Source: Meghimatium bilineatum
Lineage: Eukaryota > Mollusca > Gastropoda > Stylommatophora > Philomycidae
Assembly: GCA_034231615.1 (NCBI GenBank)
Contig: CM067311.1
Location: 26,378,015 to 26,442,014, forward strand
Direction of reading: 5' to 3'
Length of the DNA stretch: 64,000 bases
Shown here: positions 54,143 to 63,425 of the stretch, piece after piece
Position numbering within the stretch: the stretch's first letter is position 1
Layout of the letters: every line of letters starts with the position of its first letter
Position numbers and translations under genes: made by a program
The notes under the pieces: generated by a model
The model's database searches: none
What the model was told of the DNA's origin: nothing
Seen by the model: the letters and a program-made list of their open reading frames with translations, nothing else

Positions 54143-55146
54143 ATATTTATATACAAGGCAAATTTTATAATAATATTTATTTTTGATTTTAGCACTATAG
54201 AAACTAAGTAGAAATAGAATGTGTTTATATGTCGCATAAAAAGACAAAATTACATTTTTTTAATGTATATATTTTTGTATTTTGAAATATAGGATCTAAG
54301 TAGAAAAAGAATGTGTTTATGTCGCATAAAAAGAAAAAAGTAAATTTTTTAAATGTTTATTTTTGAATTTTGCACTATAGGAACTAAGCAGAAAAAGAAT
54401 GTGTTTATATGTCGCATAAAAAGAAAAGAGTACATTTTTTTTAAATGTTTATTTTTTAATTCTGCACTATAGGAACTAGGTAGAAAAAATAATATGTTAA
54501 TATGTCGCATATTTACATACATAGTATATTTTATAAAAATGTTTACTTCTGAATTTTGCACTATAGGTTCTAAGTAGAAAAAGAATATGTTTATATATCG
54601 CATAAAAAGAAAAAAGGAAATTTTATAAAAATGTTTCTTTTTGAATTTTGCACTATAGGATCTAAGTAGAAAAAGAATGTGTTTATGTCGCATAAAAAGA
54701 AATAAGGAACTGTTTAATGATTATTTTTGAATTTTGCACTATAGGATCTAGGTAGAAAAAGAATGTGTTAATATGTCGCATATTTACATTCAAAGTATAT
54801 TTTATAAAAATGTTTACTTCTGAATTTTGCATTATTAGAACTAAGCAGAAAAAGAATGTGTTTATATGACATATATTTATAAACAAGGTAAATTTTGAAA
54901 AATATTTACTTCTGATGTTTGCACTATAGGAACTAAGTAGAAAAAGAATGTGTTTATGTCGCATAAAAAGAAATAAGGAACTTTTTAAATGTTTATTTTT
55001 GAATTTTGCACTATAAGAACTAAGGAGAAAAAAATAATGTGTTAATATGTCACATATTTACATATAAAGTATATTTTATAAAAATGTTTACTTCTGAATT
55101 TTGCACTATAGGAAGTAAGTAGAAAAAGAATGTGTTTATATGTAAT
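54143..55146 (+). repeat. Satellite B spacer between LINE copies 2 and 3
   Basis: About 11 monomers. Its first half follows the order of the spacer after copy 1 (52254 onward), including the ttttgaaatatagg variant near 54278, so copies 1 and 2 belong to one longer repeat of about 1.9 kb. The left direct repeat of copy 3 lies at 55134-55146. Confidence 0.86.
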
Positions 55147-55927
55147 GTTGTTCGTCCATCACAAGTGATGATGACCATTTGTTACATCCACTTTTGAAAA
55201 TTCAATTTTAGTTATGTCCTTGATTATGAGTTCGTAGGTGGCTAATGAGCCCTATTCGAGCTGTAAATGTCCTTGGACAGTTTGGACATGGAATAACGAC
55301 TGTAGACGGATCTTGGTCTATCCGTGACTTTCTAGCTGCTCTTCGCTGTTGAGCTGCTGCATTTCTCTTCTTTTCACAAAATGATGCGCTCTTTTTTATT
55401 TTAGAACGCCATGTAGATCTATTTTGTGCAAGTTCTTCCCATGTATCGTGGTCTATTTCAAAGGCTTTCAGTGAGTCCTTTAACAAGTCCTTGTAGCGCT
55501 TCCTTTGACCACCTTGAGATCGTATACCCTTCTCTAGCTTACCATAGAGAAGTATCTTTGGCAGACGATGGTCTGGCATACGCACCAAATGACCTGCCCA
55601 ATGAATCTGTGTCTGCATCAGGATCGTGTCAATGCTTGGGATACCAGCTCTATCAAGGACAGTGGTATCTGGAATCTTGTCTTGCCATCTGATCTTCATA
55701 ACTTTTCTGAGACAATTTGTATGAAAATGATTGAGTTTTTTCACATGACGTCTATACACAGTGCATGTTTCACTAGCGTATAGCAGCACTGGAAGTACCA
55801 CTGCTCTGTAAACTTTCAGCTTAGTCTGAAGGTTAATGCCATTTCTACGCCAAACATTTGCGTACAATCTGCAGAAAGTACTTGTGAAAATGACTTGCAC
55901 TGGGGATTTTGATTAAAGTGAGAAAGA
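55147..55927 (-). mobile_element. LINE 3' fragment, copy 3 (with TSD)
   Basis: 781 bp, minus orientation. The left direct repeat gtttatatgtaat is at 55134-55146. The right one, at 55928-55940, carries one change (gtttatatgcaat). The internal structure is as in copy 2, with no length change. Confidence 0.88.
55208..55900 (-). pseudogene. LINE RT C-terminal fragment, open frame of 230 codons (copy 3)
   Basis: Same layout as the copy 2 relic, and unbroken. It shares VMKIRWQDK with copies 6 and 8 (copies 1, 2, 4, 5 and 7 have VMNIRWQDK). Substitutions at otherwise conserved places are ASETC for ASETW near residue 45, QIHWAGH for QIRWAGH near 100, and GKLEKG for GELEKG near 121. Changes at W and R positions this conserved suggest drift, not function. 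The zinc-finger cysteines and histidines remain. The frame starts at GTG. Confidence 0.83.
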
Positions 55928-55940
55928 GTTTATATGCAAT

Positions 55941-56310
55941 ATATTTATATACAAGGAAAATTTTATAATAATATTTACTTCTGAATTTTGCACTATAGGA
56001 ACTAAGTAGAAAAAGAATGTGTTTATGTCTCATAAAAAGAAAAAAGTAAATTTTTTTAAATGTTTATTTTTGAATTTTGCACTATAGGAACTAAGTAGAA
56101 AAAGAATGTGTTTATATGTCGCATAAAACGAAAATAGTAAATTTTTAAAAAAATGTTTATTTTTGAATTTTGCACTATAAGAGCCAAGGAGAAAAAAATA
56201 ATGTGTTAATATGTCACATATTTACATACAAAGTATATTTTATAAAAATGTTTACTTCTGAATTTTGCACTATAAGAACTAAGTAGAAAAAGAATGTGTT
56301 TATATGTAAT
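55941..56310 (+). repeat. Satellite B spacer between LINE copies 3 and 4
   Basis: About four monomers, the shortest spacer. From about 55986 it is the start of a block duplicated 1,816 bp downstream. It ends with gtttatatgtaat at 56298-56310. Confidence 0.86.
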
Positions 56311-56371
56311 GTTGTTCGTCCATCACAAGTGATGATGACCATTTGTTACATCCACTTTTGAAAATTCAATT

Positions 56372-56968
56372 TTAGTAATGTCCTTGATTATGAGTTCGTA
56401 GATGGCTAATGAGCCCTATTCGAGCTGTAAATGTCTTTGGACAGTTTGGACATGGAATAACGACTGAAGACGGATCTTGGTCTATCCGTGACTTTCTAGC
56501 TGCTCTCTGCTGTTGAGCTGCTGCATTTCTCTTCTTTTCACAAGATGATGCGCTCTTTTTTATTTTAGAACGCCATGTAGATCTATTTTGTGCACGTTCT
56601 TCCCATGTATCGTGGTCTATTTCAAAGGCTTTCAGTGAGTCCTTTAACGAGTCCTTGTAGCGCTTCCTTTGGCCACCTTGAGATCGTATACCCTTCTCTA
56701 GCTCACCAAAGAGAAGTATCTTTGGCAGACGATGGTCTGGCATACGCACCAAATGACCTGCCCAACGAATCTGTGTCTGCATCAGGATCGTGTCAATGCT
56801 TGGGATACCAGCTCTATCAAGGACAGTGGTATCTGGAATCTTGTCTTGCCATCTGATGTTCATAACTTTTCTGAGACAATTTGTATGAAAATGATTGAGT
56901 TTTTTCACATGACGTCTATACACAGTCCATGTTTCACTAGCATATAGCGGGGTGCAAAGGGAACGCAA
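56372..56968 (-). pseudogene. LINE RT C-terminal fragment, chimeric frame (copy 4)
   Basis: The LINE-derived residues begin at LYASETWTVYRRHVKK and run to the C2H2-like end (C173, C176, H189, H193 in the 198-codon numbering). The nominal first codon is TTG, inside the 122-bp graft. The frame in fact stays open about 36 codons further upstream through the graft into the A-run. No in-frame ATG precedes the LINE part. The C-terminus has PKTF instead of PRTF and ends in GHY instead of GHN. The predicted protein is identical to copies 5 and 7. It keeps less of the RT than copy 2 and lacks all catalytic parts. Confidence 0.82.
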
Positions 56969-57070
56969 TGCTCTAGGCGGACCCAGGGTTAGCAGATAAC
57001 CAAGATCCGAAATGTACCTCCATGCGGTGCACCCTGGAAACAGAAATACAGCAGCTCGAGCTGATTCTAA
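56949..57070 (-). repeat. 122-bp graft of unknown origin, copy 4
   Basis: Relatively GC-rich against strongly AT-rich surroundings, and with no match to either satellite. Read on the minus strand it starts ttagaatcagctcgagctgc and includes ctgtttccagg. One minus-strand frame is open throughout and joins the LINE frame without a shift. On the plus strand it ends in a T-run. The same 122 bp occurs in copies 5, 6 and 7. I do not recognise it; a fragment of another transposable element is likely. Confidence 0.75.
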
Positions 57071-57082
57071 TTTTTTTTTTTT

Positions 57083-58126
57083 AATTTAAATTTTTGAATT
57101 TTGCACTATAAGAACTAAGGAGAAAAAAATAATGTGTTAATATGTCGCATATTTACATACAAAGTATATTTTATAAAAATGTTTACTTCTTAATTTTGCA
57201 CTATAGGAATTAAGTTGAAATAGAATGTGTTTATATGTCGCATAAAAAGAAAATTTTTTTAAATGTTTATACAAATGTGTTAATATGGCGCATATTTACA
57301 TACAAAGTATATTTTATAAAAATTTTAACTTCTGAATTTTGCACTATTGGAACTAAGCAGAAAAAGAATGTGCTTATATGACATATATTTATATACAAGG
57401 TAAATTTTGAAAAAATATTTACTTCTGATGTTTGCACTATAGGAACTAAGTAGAAAAAGAATGTGTTAATATGGCGCATATTTACATACAAAGTATATTT
57501 TATAAAAATGTTTACTTCTGAATTTTGCACTATAGGAACTAAGTAGAAAAAGAATGTGTTTCTATGTCATATATTTATATACAAGTTAAATTTTATTAAA
57601 ATATTTACTTCTGATCTGTGCACTATACGAACTAAGTAGAAAAAGAATGTGTTTATATGTCATATATTTATATACAAGATAAATTTTATAAAACTATTTA
57701 CTTCTGATTTTTGCACTATAGGAACTAAGTAGAAATAGAATGTGTTTATATGTCATATATTTATATACAAGATAAATTTTATAAAACTATTTACTTCTGA
57801 TTTTTGCACTATAGGAACTAAGTAGAAAAAGAATGTGTTTATGTCTCATAAAAAGAAAAAAGTAAATTTTTTTAAATGTTTATTTTTGAATTTTGCACTA
57901 TAGGAACTAAGTAGAAAAAGAATGTGTTTATATGTCGCATAAAACGAAAATAGTAAATTTTTAAAAAAATGTTTATTTTTGAATTTTGCACTATAAGAGC
58001 CAAGGAGAAAAAAATAATGTGTTAATATGTCACATATTTACATACAAAGTATATTTTATAAAAATGTTTACTTCTGAATTTTGCACTATAAGAACTAAGT
58101 AGAAAAAGAATGTGTTTATATGTAAT
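57083..58126 (+). repeat. Satellite B spacer between LINE copies 4 and 5
   Basis: About 11 monomers. The region 55986-57754 recurs at 57802-59570 (offset 1,816 bp), including the unusual short monomer ttaaatgtttatacaaatg near 57260 and gatctgtgcactatacg near 57613. The left direct repeat of copy 5 is at 58114-58126. Confidence 0.87.
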
Positions 58127-58187
58127 GTTGTTCGTCCATCACAAGTGATGATGACCATTTGTTACATCCACTTTTGAAAATTCAATT

Positions 58188-58784
58188 TTAGTAATGTCCT
58201 TGATTATGAGTTCGTAGATGGCTAATGAGCCCTATTCGAGCTGTAAATGTCTTTGGACAGTTTGGACATGGAATAACGACTGAAGACGGATCTTGGTCTA
58301 TCCGTGACTTTCTAGCTGCTCTCTGCTGTTGAGCTGCTGCATTTCTCTTCTTTTCACAAGATGATGCGCTCTTTTTTATTTTAGAACGCCATGTAGATCT
58401 ATTTTGTGCACGTTCTTCCCATGTATCGTGGTCTATTTCAAAGGCTTTCAGTGAGTCCTTTAACGAGTCCTTGTAGCGCTTCCTTTGGCCACCTTGAGAT
58501 CGTATACCCTTCTCTAGCTCACCAAAGAGAAGTATCTTTGGCAGACGATGGTCTGGCATACGCACCAAATGACCTGCCCAACGAATCTGTGTCTGCATCA
58601 GGATCGTGTCAATGCTTGGGATACCAGCTCTATCAAGGACAGTGGTATCTGGAATCTTGTCTTGCCATCTGATGTTCATAACTTTTCTGAGACAATTTGT
58701 ATGAAAATGATTGAGTTTTTTCACATGACGTCTATACACAGTCCATGTTTCACTAGCATATAGCGGGGTGCAAAGGGAACGCAA
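58188..58784 (-). pseudogene. LINE RT C-terminal fragment, chimeric frame (copy 5)
   Basis: The translation is identical to the copy 4 frame over all 198 codons, from the TTG inside the graft to the GHY terminus. The zinc-finger residues are kept and there is no RT catalytic motif. The lack of any difference over the block points to a very recent unequal crossover rather than to selection. Confidence 0.82.
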
Positions 58785-58886
58785 TGCTCTAGGCGGACCC
58801 AGGGTTAGCAGATAACCAAGATCCGAAATGTACCTCCATGCGGTGCACCCTGGAAACAGAAATACAGCAGCTCGAGCTGATTCTAA
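58765..58886 (-). repeat. 122-bp graft, copy 5
   Basis: Same sequence and same junction (tagc/gggg) as in copy 4, followed by the T-run. I saw no difference by eye. Confidence 0.75.
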
Positions 58887-58897
58887 TTTTTTTTTTT

Positions 58898-59839
58898 AAA
58901 TTTAAATTTTTGAATTTTGCACTATAAGAACTAAGGAGAAAAAAATAATGTGTTAATATGTCGCATATTTACATACAAAGTATATTTTATAAAAATGTTT
59001 ACTTCTTAATTTTGCACTATAGGAATTAAGTTGAAATAGAATGTGTTTATATGTCGCATAAAAAGAAAATTTTTTTAAATGTTTATACAAATGTGTTAAT
59101 ATGGCGCATATTTACATACAAAGTATATTTTATAAAAATTTTAACTTCTGAATTTTGCACTATTGGAACTAAGCAGAAAAAGAATGTGCTTATATGACAT
59201 ATATTTATATACAAGGTAAATTTTGAAAAAATATTTACTTCTGATGTTTGCACTATAGGAACTAAGTAGAAAAAGAATGTGTTAATATGGCGCATATTTA
59301 CATACAAAGTATATTTTATAAAAATGTTTACTTCTGAATTTTGCACTATAGGAACTAAGTAGAAAAAGAATGTGTTTCTATGTCATATATTTATATACAA
59401 GTTAAATTTTATTAAAATATTTACTTCTGATCTGTGCACTATACGAACTAAGTAGAAAAAGAATGTGTTTATATGTCATATATTTATATACAAGATAAAT
59501 TTTATAAAACTATTTACTTCTGATTTTTGCACTATAGGAACTAAGTAGAAATAGAATGTGTTTATATGTCGCATAAAAAAGGGAATTTTTTTTTAATGTT
59601 TATTTTTCAATTGTGCACTATAGGATCTAAGTAGAAAAATAATGTGTTTATATGTCGCATAAAAAGAAAAACAGGAAATTTTATAAAAATGTTTATTTTT
59701 TAATTTTGCACTATAGGATCTATGTAGAAAAAGAATGTCTTTATGTCGCATAAATATAAAAAAGTGAATTTTTTAAATGTTTATTTTTGAATTTTGCACT
59801 ATAGGAACTAAGGAGAAAAAGAATGTGTTTATATGTAAT
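58898..59839 (+). repeat. Satellite B spacer between LINE copies 5 and 6
   Basis: About 10 monomers. Up to about 59570 it copies the spacer after copy 4. After that it switches to the monomers seen before copy 2 (about 53080-53335), including the ttgtgcactatagg variant and cataaatataaaaaagtg. This is a recombination joint between two spacer lineages. The left direct repeat is at 59827-59839. Confidence 0.83.
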
Positions 59840-59900
59840 GTTGTTCGTCCATCACAAGTGATGATGACCATTTGTTACATCCACTTTTGAAAATTCAATT

Positions 59901-60497
59901 TTAGTTATGTCCTTGATTATGAGTTCGTAGATGGCTAATGAACCCTATTCGAGCTGTAAATGTCCTTGGACAGTTTGGACATGGAATAACGACTGTAGAT
60001 GGATCTTGGTCTATCCGTGACTTTCTAGCTGCTCTCTGCTGTTGTGCTGCTAGATTTCTCTTCTTTTCACAAGATGATGCGCTCTTTTTTATTTTAGAAT
60101 GTCATGTAGATCTATTTTGTGCAAGTTCTTCCCATGTATCGTGGTCTATTTCAAAGGCTTTCAGTGAGTCCTTTAACGAGTCCTTGTAGCGCTTCCTTTG
60201 GCCACCTTGAGATCGTATACCCTTCTCTAGCTCACCAAAGAGAAGTATCTTTGGCAGACGATGGTCTGGCATACGCACCAAATGACCTGCCCAACGAATC
60301 TGTGTCTGCATCAGGATCGTGTCAATGCTTGGGATACCAGCTCTATCAAGGACAGTGGTATCTGGAATCTTGTCTTGCCATCTGATCTTCATAACTTTTC
60401 TGAGACAATTTGTATGAAAATGATTGAGTTTTTTCACATGACGTCTATACACAGTCCATGTTTCACTAGCATATAGCGGGGTGCAAAGGGAACGCAA
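59901..60497 (-). pseudogene. LINE RT C-terminal fragment with premature stop (copy 6)
   Basis: The frame is like copies 4, 5 and 7 from the graft to NRST, then stops at 60102-60104. There a Trp codon (TGG in the other copies) has become TGA, seen on the plus strand as gaatgtcatg instead of gaacgccatg. The remaining C-terminal part, including the C2H2-like motif, is still in the same frame downstream to 59901 but would not be translated. Variants MKIRW and the downstream NLAAQQQ type are shared with copy 8. A nonsense change without other damage suggests a recent loss in a sequence not under constraint. Confidence 0.83.
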
Positions 60498-60599
60498 TGC
60501 TCTAGGCGGACCCAGGGTTAGCAGATAACCAAGATCCGAAATGTACCTCCATGCGGTGCACCCTGGAAACAGAAATACAGCAGCTCGAGCTGATTCTAA
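60478..60599 (-). repeat. 122-bp graft, copy 6
   Basis: Same 122 bp and same junction as in copies 4, 5 and 7, although the LINE part it is attached to is of a different lineage. Confidence 0.75.
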
Positions 60600-60610
60600 T
60601 TTTTTTTTTT

Positions 60611-61096
60611 TAAATTTAAATTTTTGAATTTTGCACTATAAGAACTAAGGAGAAAAAAATAATGTGTTAATATGTCGCATATTTACATACAAAGTATATT
60701 TTATAAAAATGTTTACTTCTTAATTTTGCACTATAGGAATTAAGTTGAAATAGAATGTGTTTATATGTCGCATAAAAAGAAAAATTTTTTAAATGTTTAT
60801 ACAAATGTGTTAATATGGCGCATATTTACATACAAAGTATATTTTATAAAAATTTTAACTTCTGAATTTTGCACTATTGGAACTAAGCAGAAAAAGAATG
60901 TGCTTATATGACATTTATATACAAGGTAAATTTTGAAAAAATATTTACTTCTGATGTTTGCACTATGGGAACTAAGTAGAAAAAGAATGTGTTAATATGG
61001 CGCATATTTACATACAAAGTATATTTTATAAAAATGTTTACTTCTGAATTTTGCACTATAAGAACTAAGTAGAAAAAGAATGTGTTTATATGTAAT
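60611..61096 (+). repeat. Satellite B spacer between LINE copies 6 and 7
   Basis: About five monomers in the order seen after copy 4, with a 6-bp-shorter monomer near 60910 (gacatttatatac instead of gacatatatttatatac). It then passes directly to the left direct repeat of copy 7 at 61084-61096. Confidence 0.85.
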
Positions 61097-61157
61097 GTTG
61101 TTCGTCCATCACAAGTGATGATGACCATTTGTTACATCCACTTTTGAAAATTCAATT

Positions 61158-61754
61158 TTAGTAATGTCCTTGATTATGAGTTCGTAGATGGCTAATGAGC
61201 CCTATTCGAGCTGTAAATGTCTTTGGACAGTTTGGACATGGAATAACGACTGAAGACGGATCTTGGTCTATCCGTGACTTTCTAGCTGCTCTCTGCTGTT
61301 GAGCTGCTGCATTTCTCTTCTTTTCACAAGATGATGCGCTCTTTTTTATTTTAGAACGCCATGTAGATCTATTTTGTGCACGTTCTTCCCATGTATCGTG
61401 GTCTATTTCAAAGGCTTTCAGTGAGTCCTTTAACGAGTCCTTGTAGCGCTTCCTTTGGCCACCTTGAGATCGTATACCCTTCTCTAGCTCACCAAAGAGA
61501 AGTATCTTTGGCAGACGATGGTCTGGCATACGCACCAAATGACCTGCCCAACGAATCTGTGTCTGCATCAGGATCGTGTCAATGCTTGGGATACCAGCTC
61601 TATCAAGGACAGTGGTATCTGGAATCTTGTCTTGCCATCTGATGTTCATAACTTTTCTGAGACAATTTGTATGAAAATGATTGAGTTTTTTCACATGACG
61701 TCTATACACAGTCCATGTTTCACTAGCATATAGCGGGGTGCAAAGGGAACGCAA
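61158..61754 (-). pseudogene. LINE RT C-terminal fragment, chimeric frame (copy 7)
   Basis: 198 codons from the TTG in the graft, with the same predicted protein as copies 4 and 5. The C2H2-like cysteines and histidines are present; the RT core and endonuclease are not. The three identical translations (copies 4, 5 and 7) form the youngest group of blocks in the window. Confidence 0.82.
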
Positions 61755-61856
61755 TGCTCTAGGCGGACCCAGGGTTAGCAGATAACCAAGATCCGAAATG
61801 TACCTCCATGTGGTGCACCCTGGAAACAGAAATACAGCAGCTCGAGCTGATTCTAA
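61735..61856 (-). repeat. 122-bp graft, copy 7
   Basis: As in the other chimeric copies, with one CpG to TpG difference near 61810. Confidence 0.75.
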
Positions 61857-61868
61857 TTTTTTTTTTTT

Positions 61869-62631
61869 TAATTTAAATTTTTGAATTTTGCACTATAAGA
61901 ACTAAGGAGAAAAAAATAATGTGTTAATATGTCGCATATTTACATACAAAGTATATTTTATAAAAATGTTTACTTCTTAATTTTGCACTATAGGAATTAA
62001 GTTGAAATAGAATGTGTTTATATGTCGCATAAAAAGAAAATTTTTTTAAATGTTTATACAAATGTGTTAATATGGCGCATATTTACATACAAAGTATATT
62101 TTATAAAAATTTTAACTTCTGAATTTTGCACTATTGGAACTAAGCAGAAAAAGAATGTGCTTATATGACATATATTTATATACAAGGTAAATTTTGAAAA
62201 AATATTTACTTCTGATGTTTGCACTATAGGAACTAAGTAGAAAAAGAATGTGTTAATATGGCGCATATTTACATACAAAGTATATTTTATAAAAATGTTT
62301 ACTTCTGAATTTTGCACTATAGGAACTAAGTAGAAAAAGAATGTGTTTCTATGTCATATATTTATATACAAGTTAAATTTTATTAAAATATTTACTTCTG
62401 ATCTGTGCACTATACGAACTAAGTAGAAAAAGAATGTGTTTATATGTCATATATTTATATACAAGGTAAATTTTATAAAACTATTTACTTCTGATTTTTG
62501 CACTATAGGATCTAAGTAGAAAAAGAATGTCTTTATGTCGCATAAATATAAAAAAGTGAATTTTTTAAATGTTTATTTTTGAATTTTGCACTATAGGAAC
62601 TAAGGAGAAAAAGAATGTGTTTATATGTAAT
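61869..62631 (+). repeat. Satellite B spacer between LINE copies 7 and 8
   Basis: About eight monomers. To about 62510 it follows the spacer after copies 4 and 5. Then it joins the cataaatataaaaaagtg monomer that precedes copies 2 and 6. The left direct repeat gtttatatgtaat is at 62619-62631. Confidence 0.85.
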
Positions 62632-63412
62632 GTTGTTCGTCCATCACAAGTGATGATGACCATTTGTTACATCCACTTTTGAAAATTCAATTTTAGTTAT
62701 GTCCTTGATTATGAGTTCGTAGATGGCTAATGAACCCTATTCGAGCTGTAAATGTCCTTGGACAGTTTGGACATGGAATAACGACTGTAGATGGATCTTG
62801 GTCTATCCGTGACTTTCTAGCTGCTCTCTGCTGTTGTGCTGCTAGATTTCTCTTCTTTTCACAAGATGATGCGCTCTTTTTTATTTTAGAACGCCATGTA
62901 GATCTATTTTGTGCAAGTTCTTCCCATGTATCGTGGTCTATTTCAAAGGCTTTCAGTGAGTCCTTTAACGAGTCCTTGTAGCGCTTCCTTTGGCCACCTT
63001 GAGATCGTATACCCTTCTCTAGCTCACCAAAGAGAAGTATCTTTGGCAGACGATGGTCTGGCATACGCACCAAATGACCTGCCCAACGAATCTGTGTCTG
63101 CATCAGGATCGTGTCAATGCTTGGGATACCAGCTCTATCAAGGACAGTGGTATCTGGAATCTTGTCTTGCCATCTGATCTTCATAACTTTTCTGAGACAA
63201 TTTGTATGAAAATGATTGAGTTTTTTCACATGACGTCTATACACAGTCCATGTTTCACTAGCGTATAGCAGCACTGGAAGTACCACTGCTCTGTAAACTT
63301 TCAGCTTAGTCTGAAGGTTAATGCCATTTCTACGCCAAACATTTGCGTACAATCTGCAGAAAGTACTTGTGAAAATGACTTGCACTGGGGATTTTGATTA
63401 AAGTGAGGAAGA
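62632..63412 (-). mobile_element. LINE 3' fragment, copy 8 (with TSD)
   Basis: 781 bp, minus orientation, with intact ends. Direct repeat gtttatatgtaat at 62619-62631 and 63413-63425. It retains the upstream part that copies 4-7 have lost, so complete and chimeric forms alternate along the array. Confidence 0.9.
62693..63385 (-). pseudogene. LINE RT C-terminal fragment, open frame of 230 codons (copy 8)
   Basis: Unbroken frame with the same domain order as copy 2: post-catalytic RT segment (about residues 28-110), basic linker, and C2H2-like end (C205, C208, H221, H225). Copy 8 has VMKIRWQDK, LLFGELEKG (F shared with the chimeric copies, Y in copies 1-3) and NLAAQQQRAARK. These mixed markers show exchange between blocks. 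The frame begins at GTG with an in-frame TAA just upstream, and no catalytic RT motif is present. As for the other copies, it is best read as a truncated LINE relic. Expression from a satellite transcript is possible but unsupported. Confidence 0.83.
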
Positions 63413-63425
63413 GTTTATATGTAAT

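Larger units (their letters stand above)
56311..57082 (-). mobile_element. Chimeric LINE block, copy 4
   Basis: The LINE 3' part spans 56311-56948 and is joined at tagc/gggg to a 122-bp foreign segment (56949-57070). A T12 run follows, then satellite B resumes as aatttaaatttttgaattttgc. The left direct repeat (56298-56310) is present but the right one is missing, as expected if the upstream end of the LINE and its flank were replaced after the original insertion. Confidence 0.83.
58127..58897 (-). mobile_element. Chimeric LINE block, copy 5
   Basis: A duplicate of the copy 4 block at exactly 1,816 bp. The LINE part spans 58127-58764, the 122-bp graft 58765-58886, then 11 T. In the tract after the graft, copy 4 has 12 T and two A where copy 5 has 11 T and three A. 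Confidence 0.84.
59840..60610 (-). mobile_element. Chimeric LINE block, copy 6 (mosaic)
   Basis: The LINE part spans 59840-60477, the 122-bp graft 60478-60599, then a T-run. The left portion carries copy-8-type variants (gtgctgctagatttctc and atcttcataac). The right portion carries the graft found in copies 4, 5 and 7. It looks like a recombinant between the two lineages. Confidence 0.82.
61097..61868 (-). mobile_element. Chimeric LINE block, copy 7
   Basis: LINE part 61097-61734, graft 61735-61856, then a T-run of about 12. It lies 2,970 bp from copy 5 and is almost the same sequence, with one visible change in the graft (catgtggtgc for catgcggtgc, a CpG to TpG change). Confidence 0.83.

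Noticed and set aside
57020..57070. 3' splice acceptor (ctgtatttctgtttccagg on the minus strand)
   Set aside because: It fits the acceptor consensus, but there is no matching donor or exon evidence, and pyrimidine-rich stretches ending in cag are common by chance.
56949..57082. Pol III gene or SINE head in the 122-bp segment ending in a T-run
   Set aside because: The plus-strand T-run resembles a Pol III terminator, but I could not find convincing A-box and B-box matches (gcagctcgagctg is a poor B-box), and no tRNA-like or 5S-like fold is apparent.
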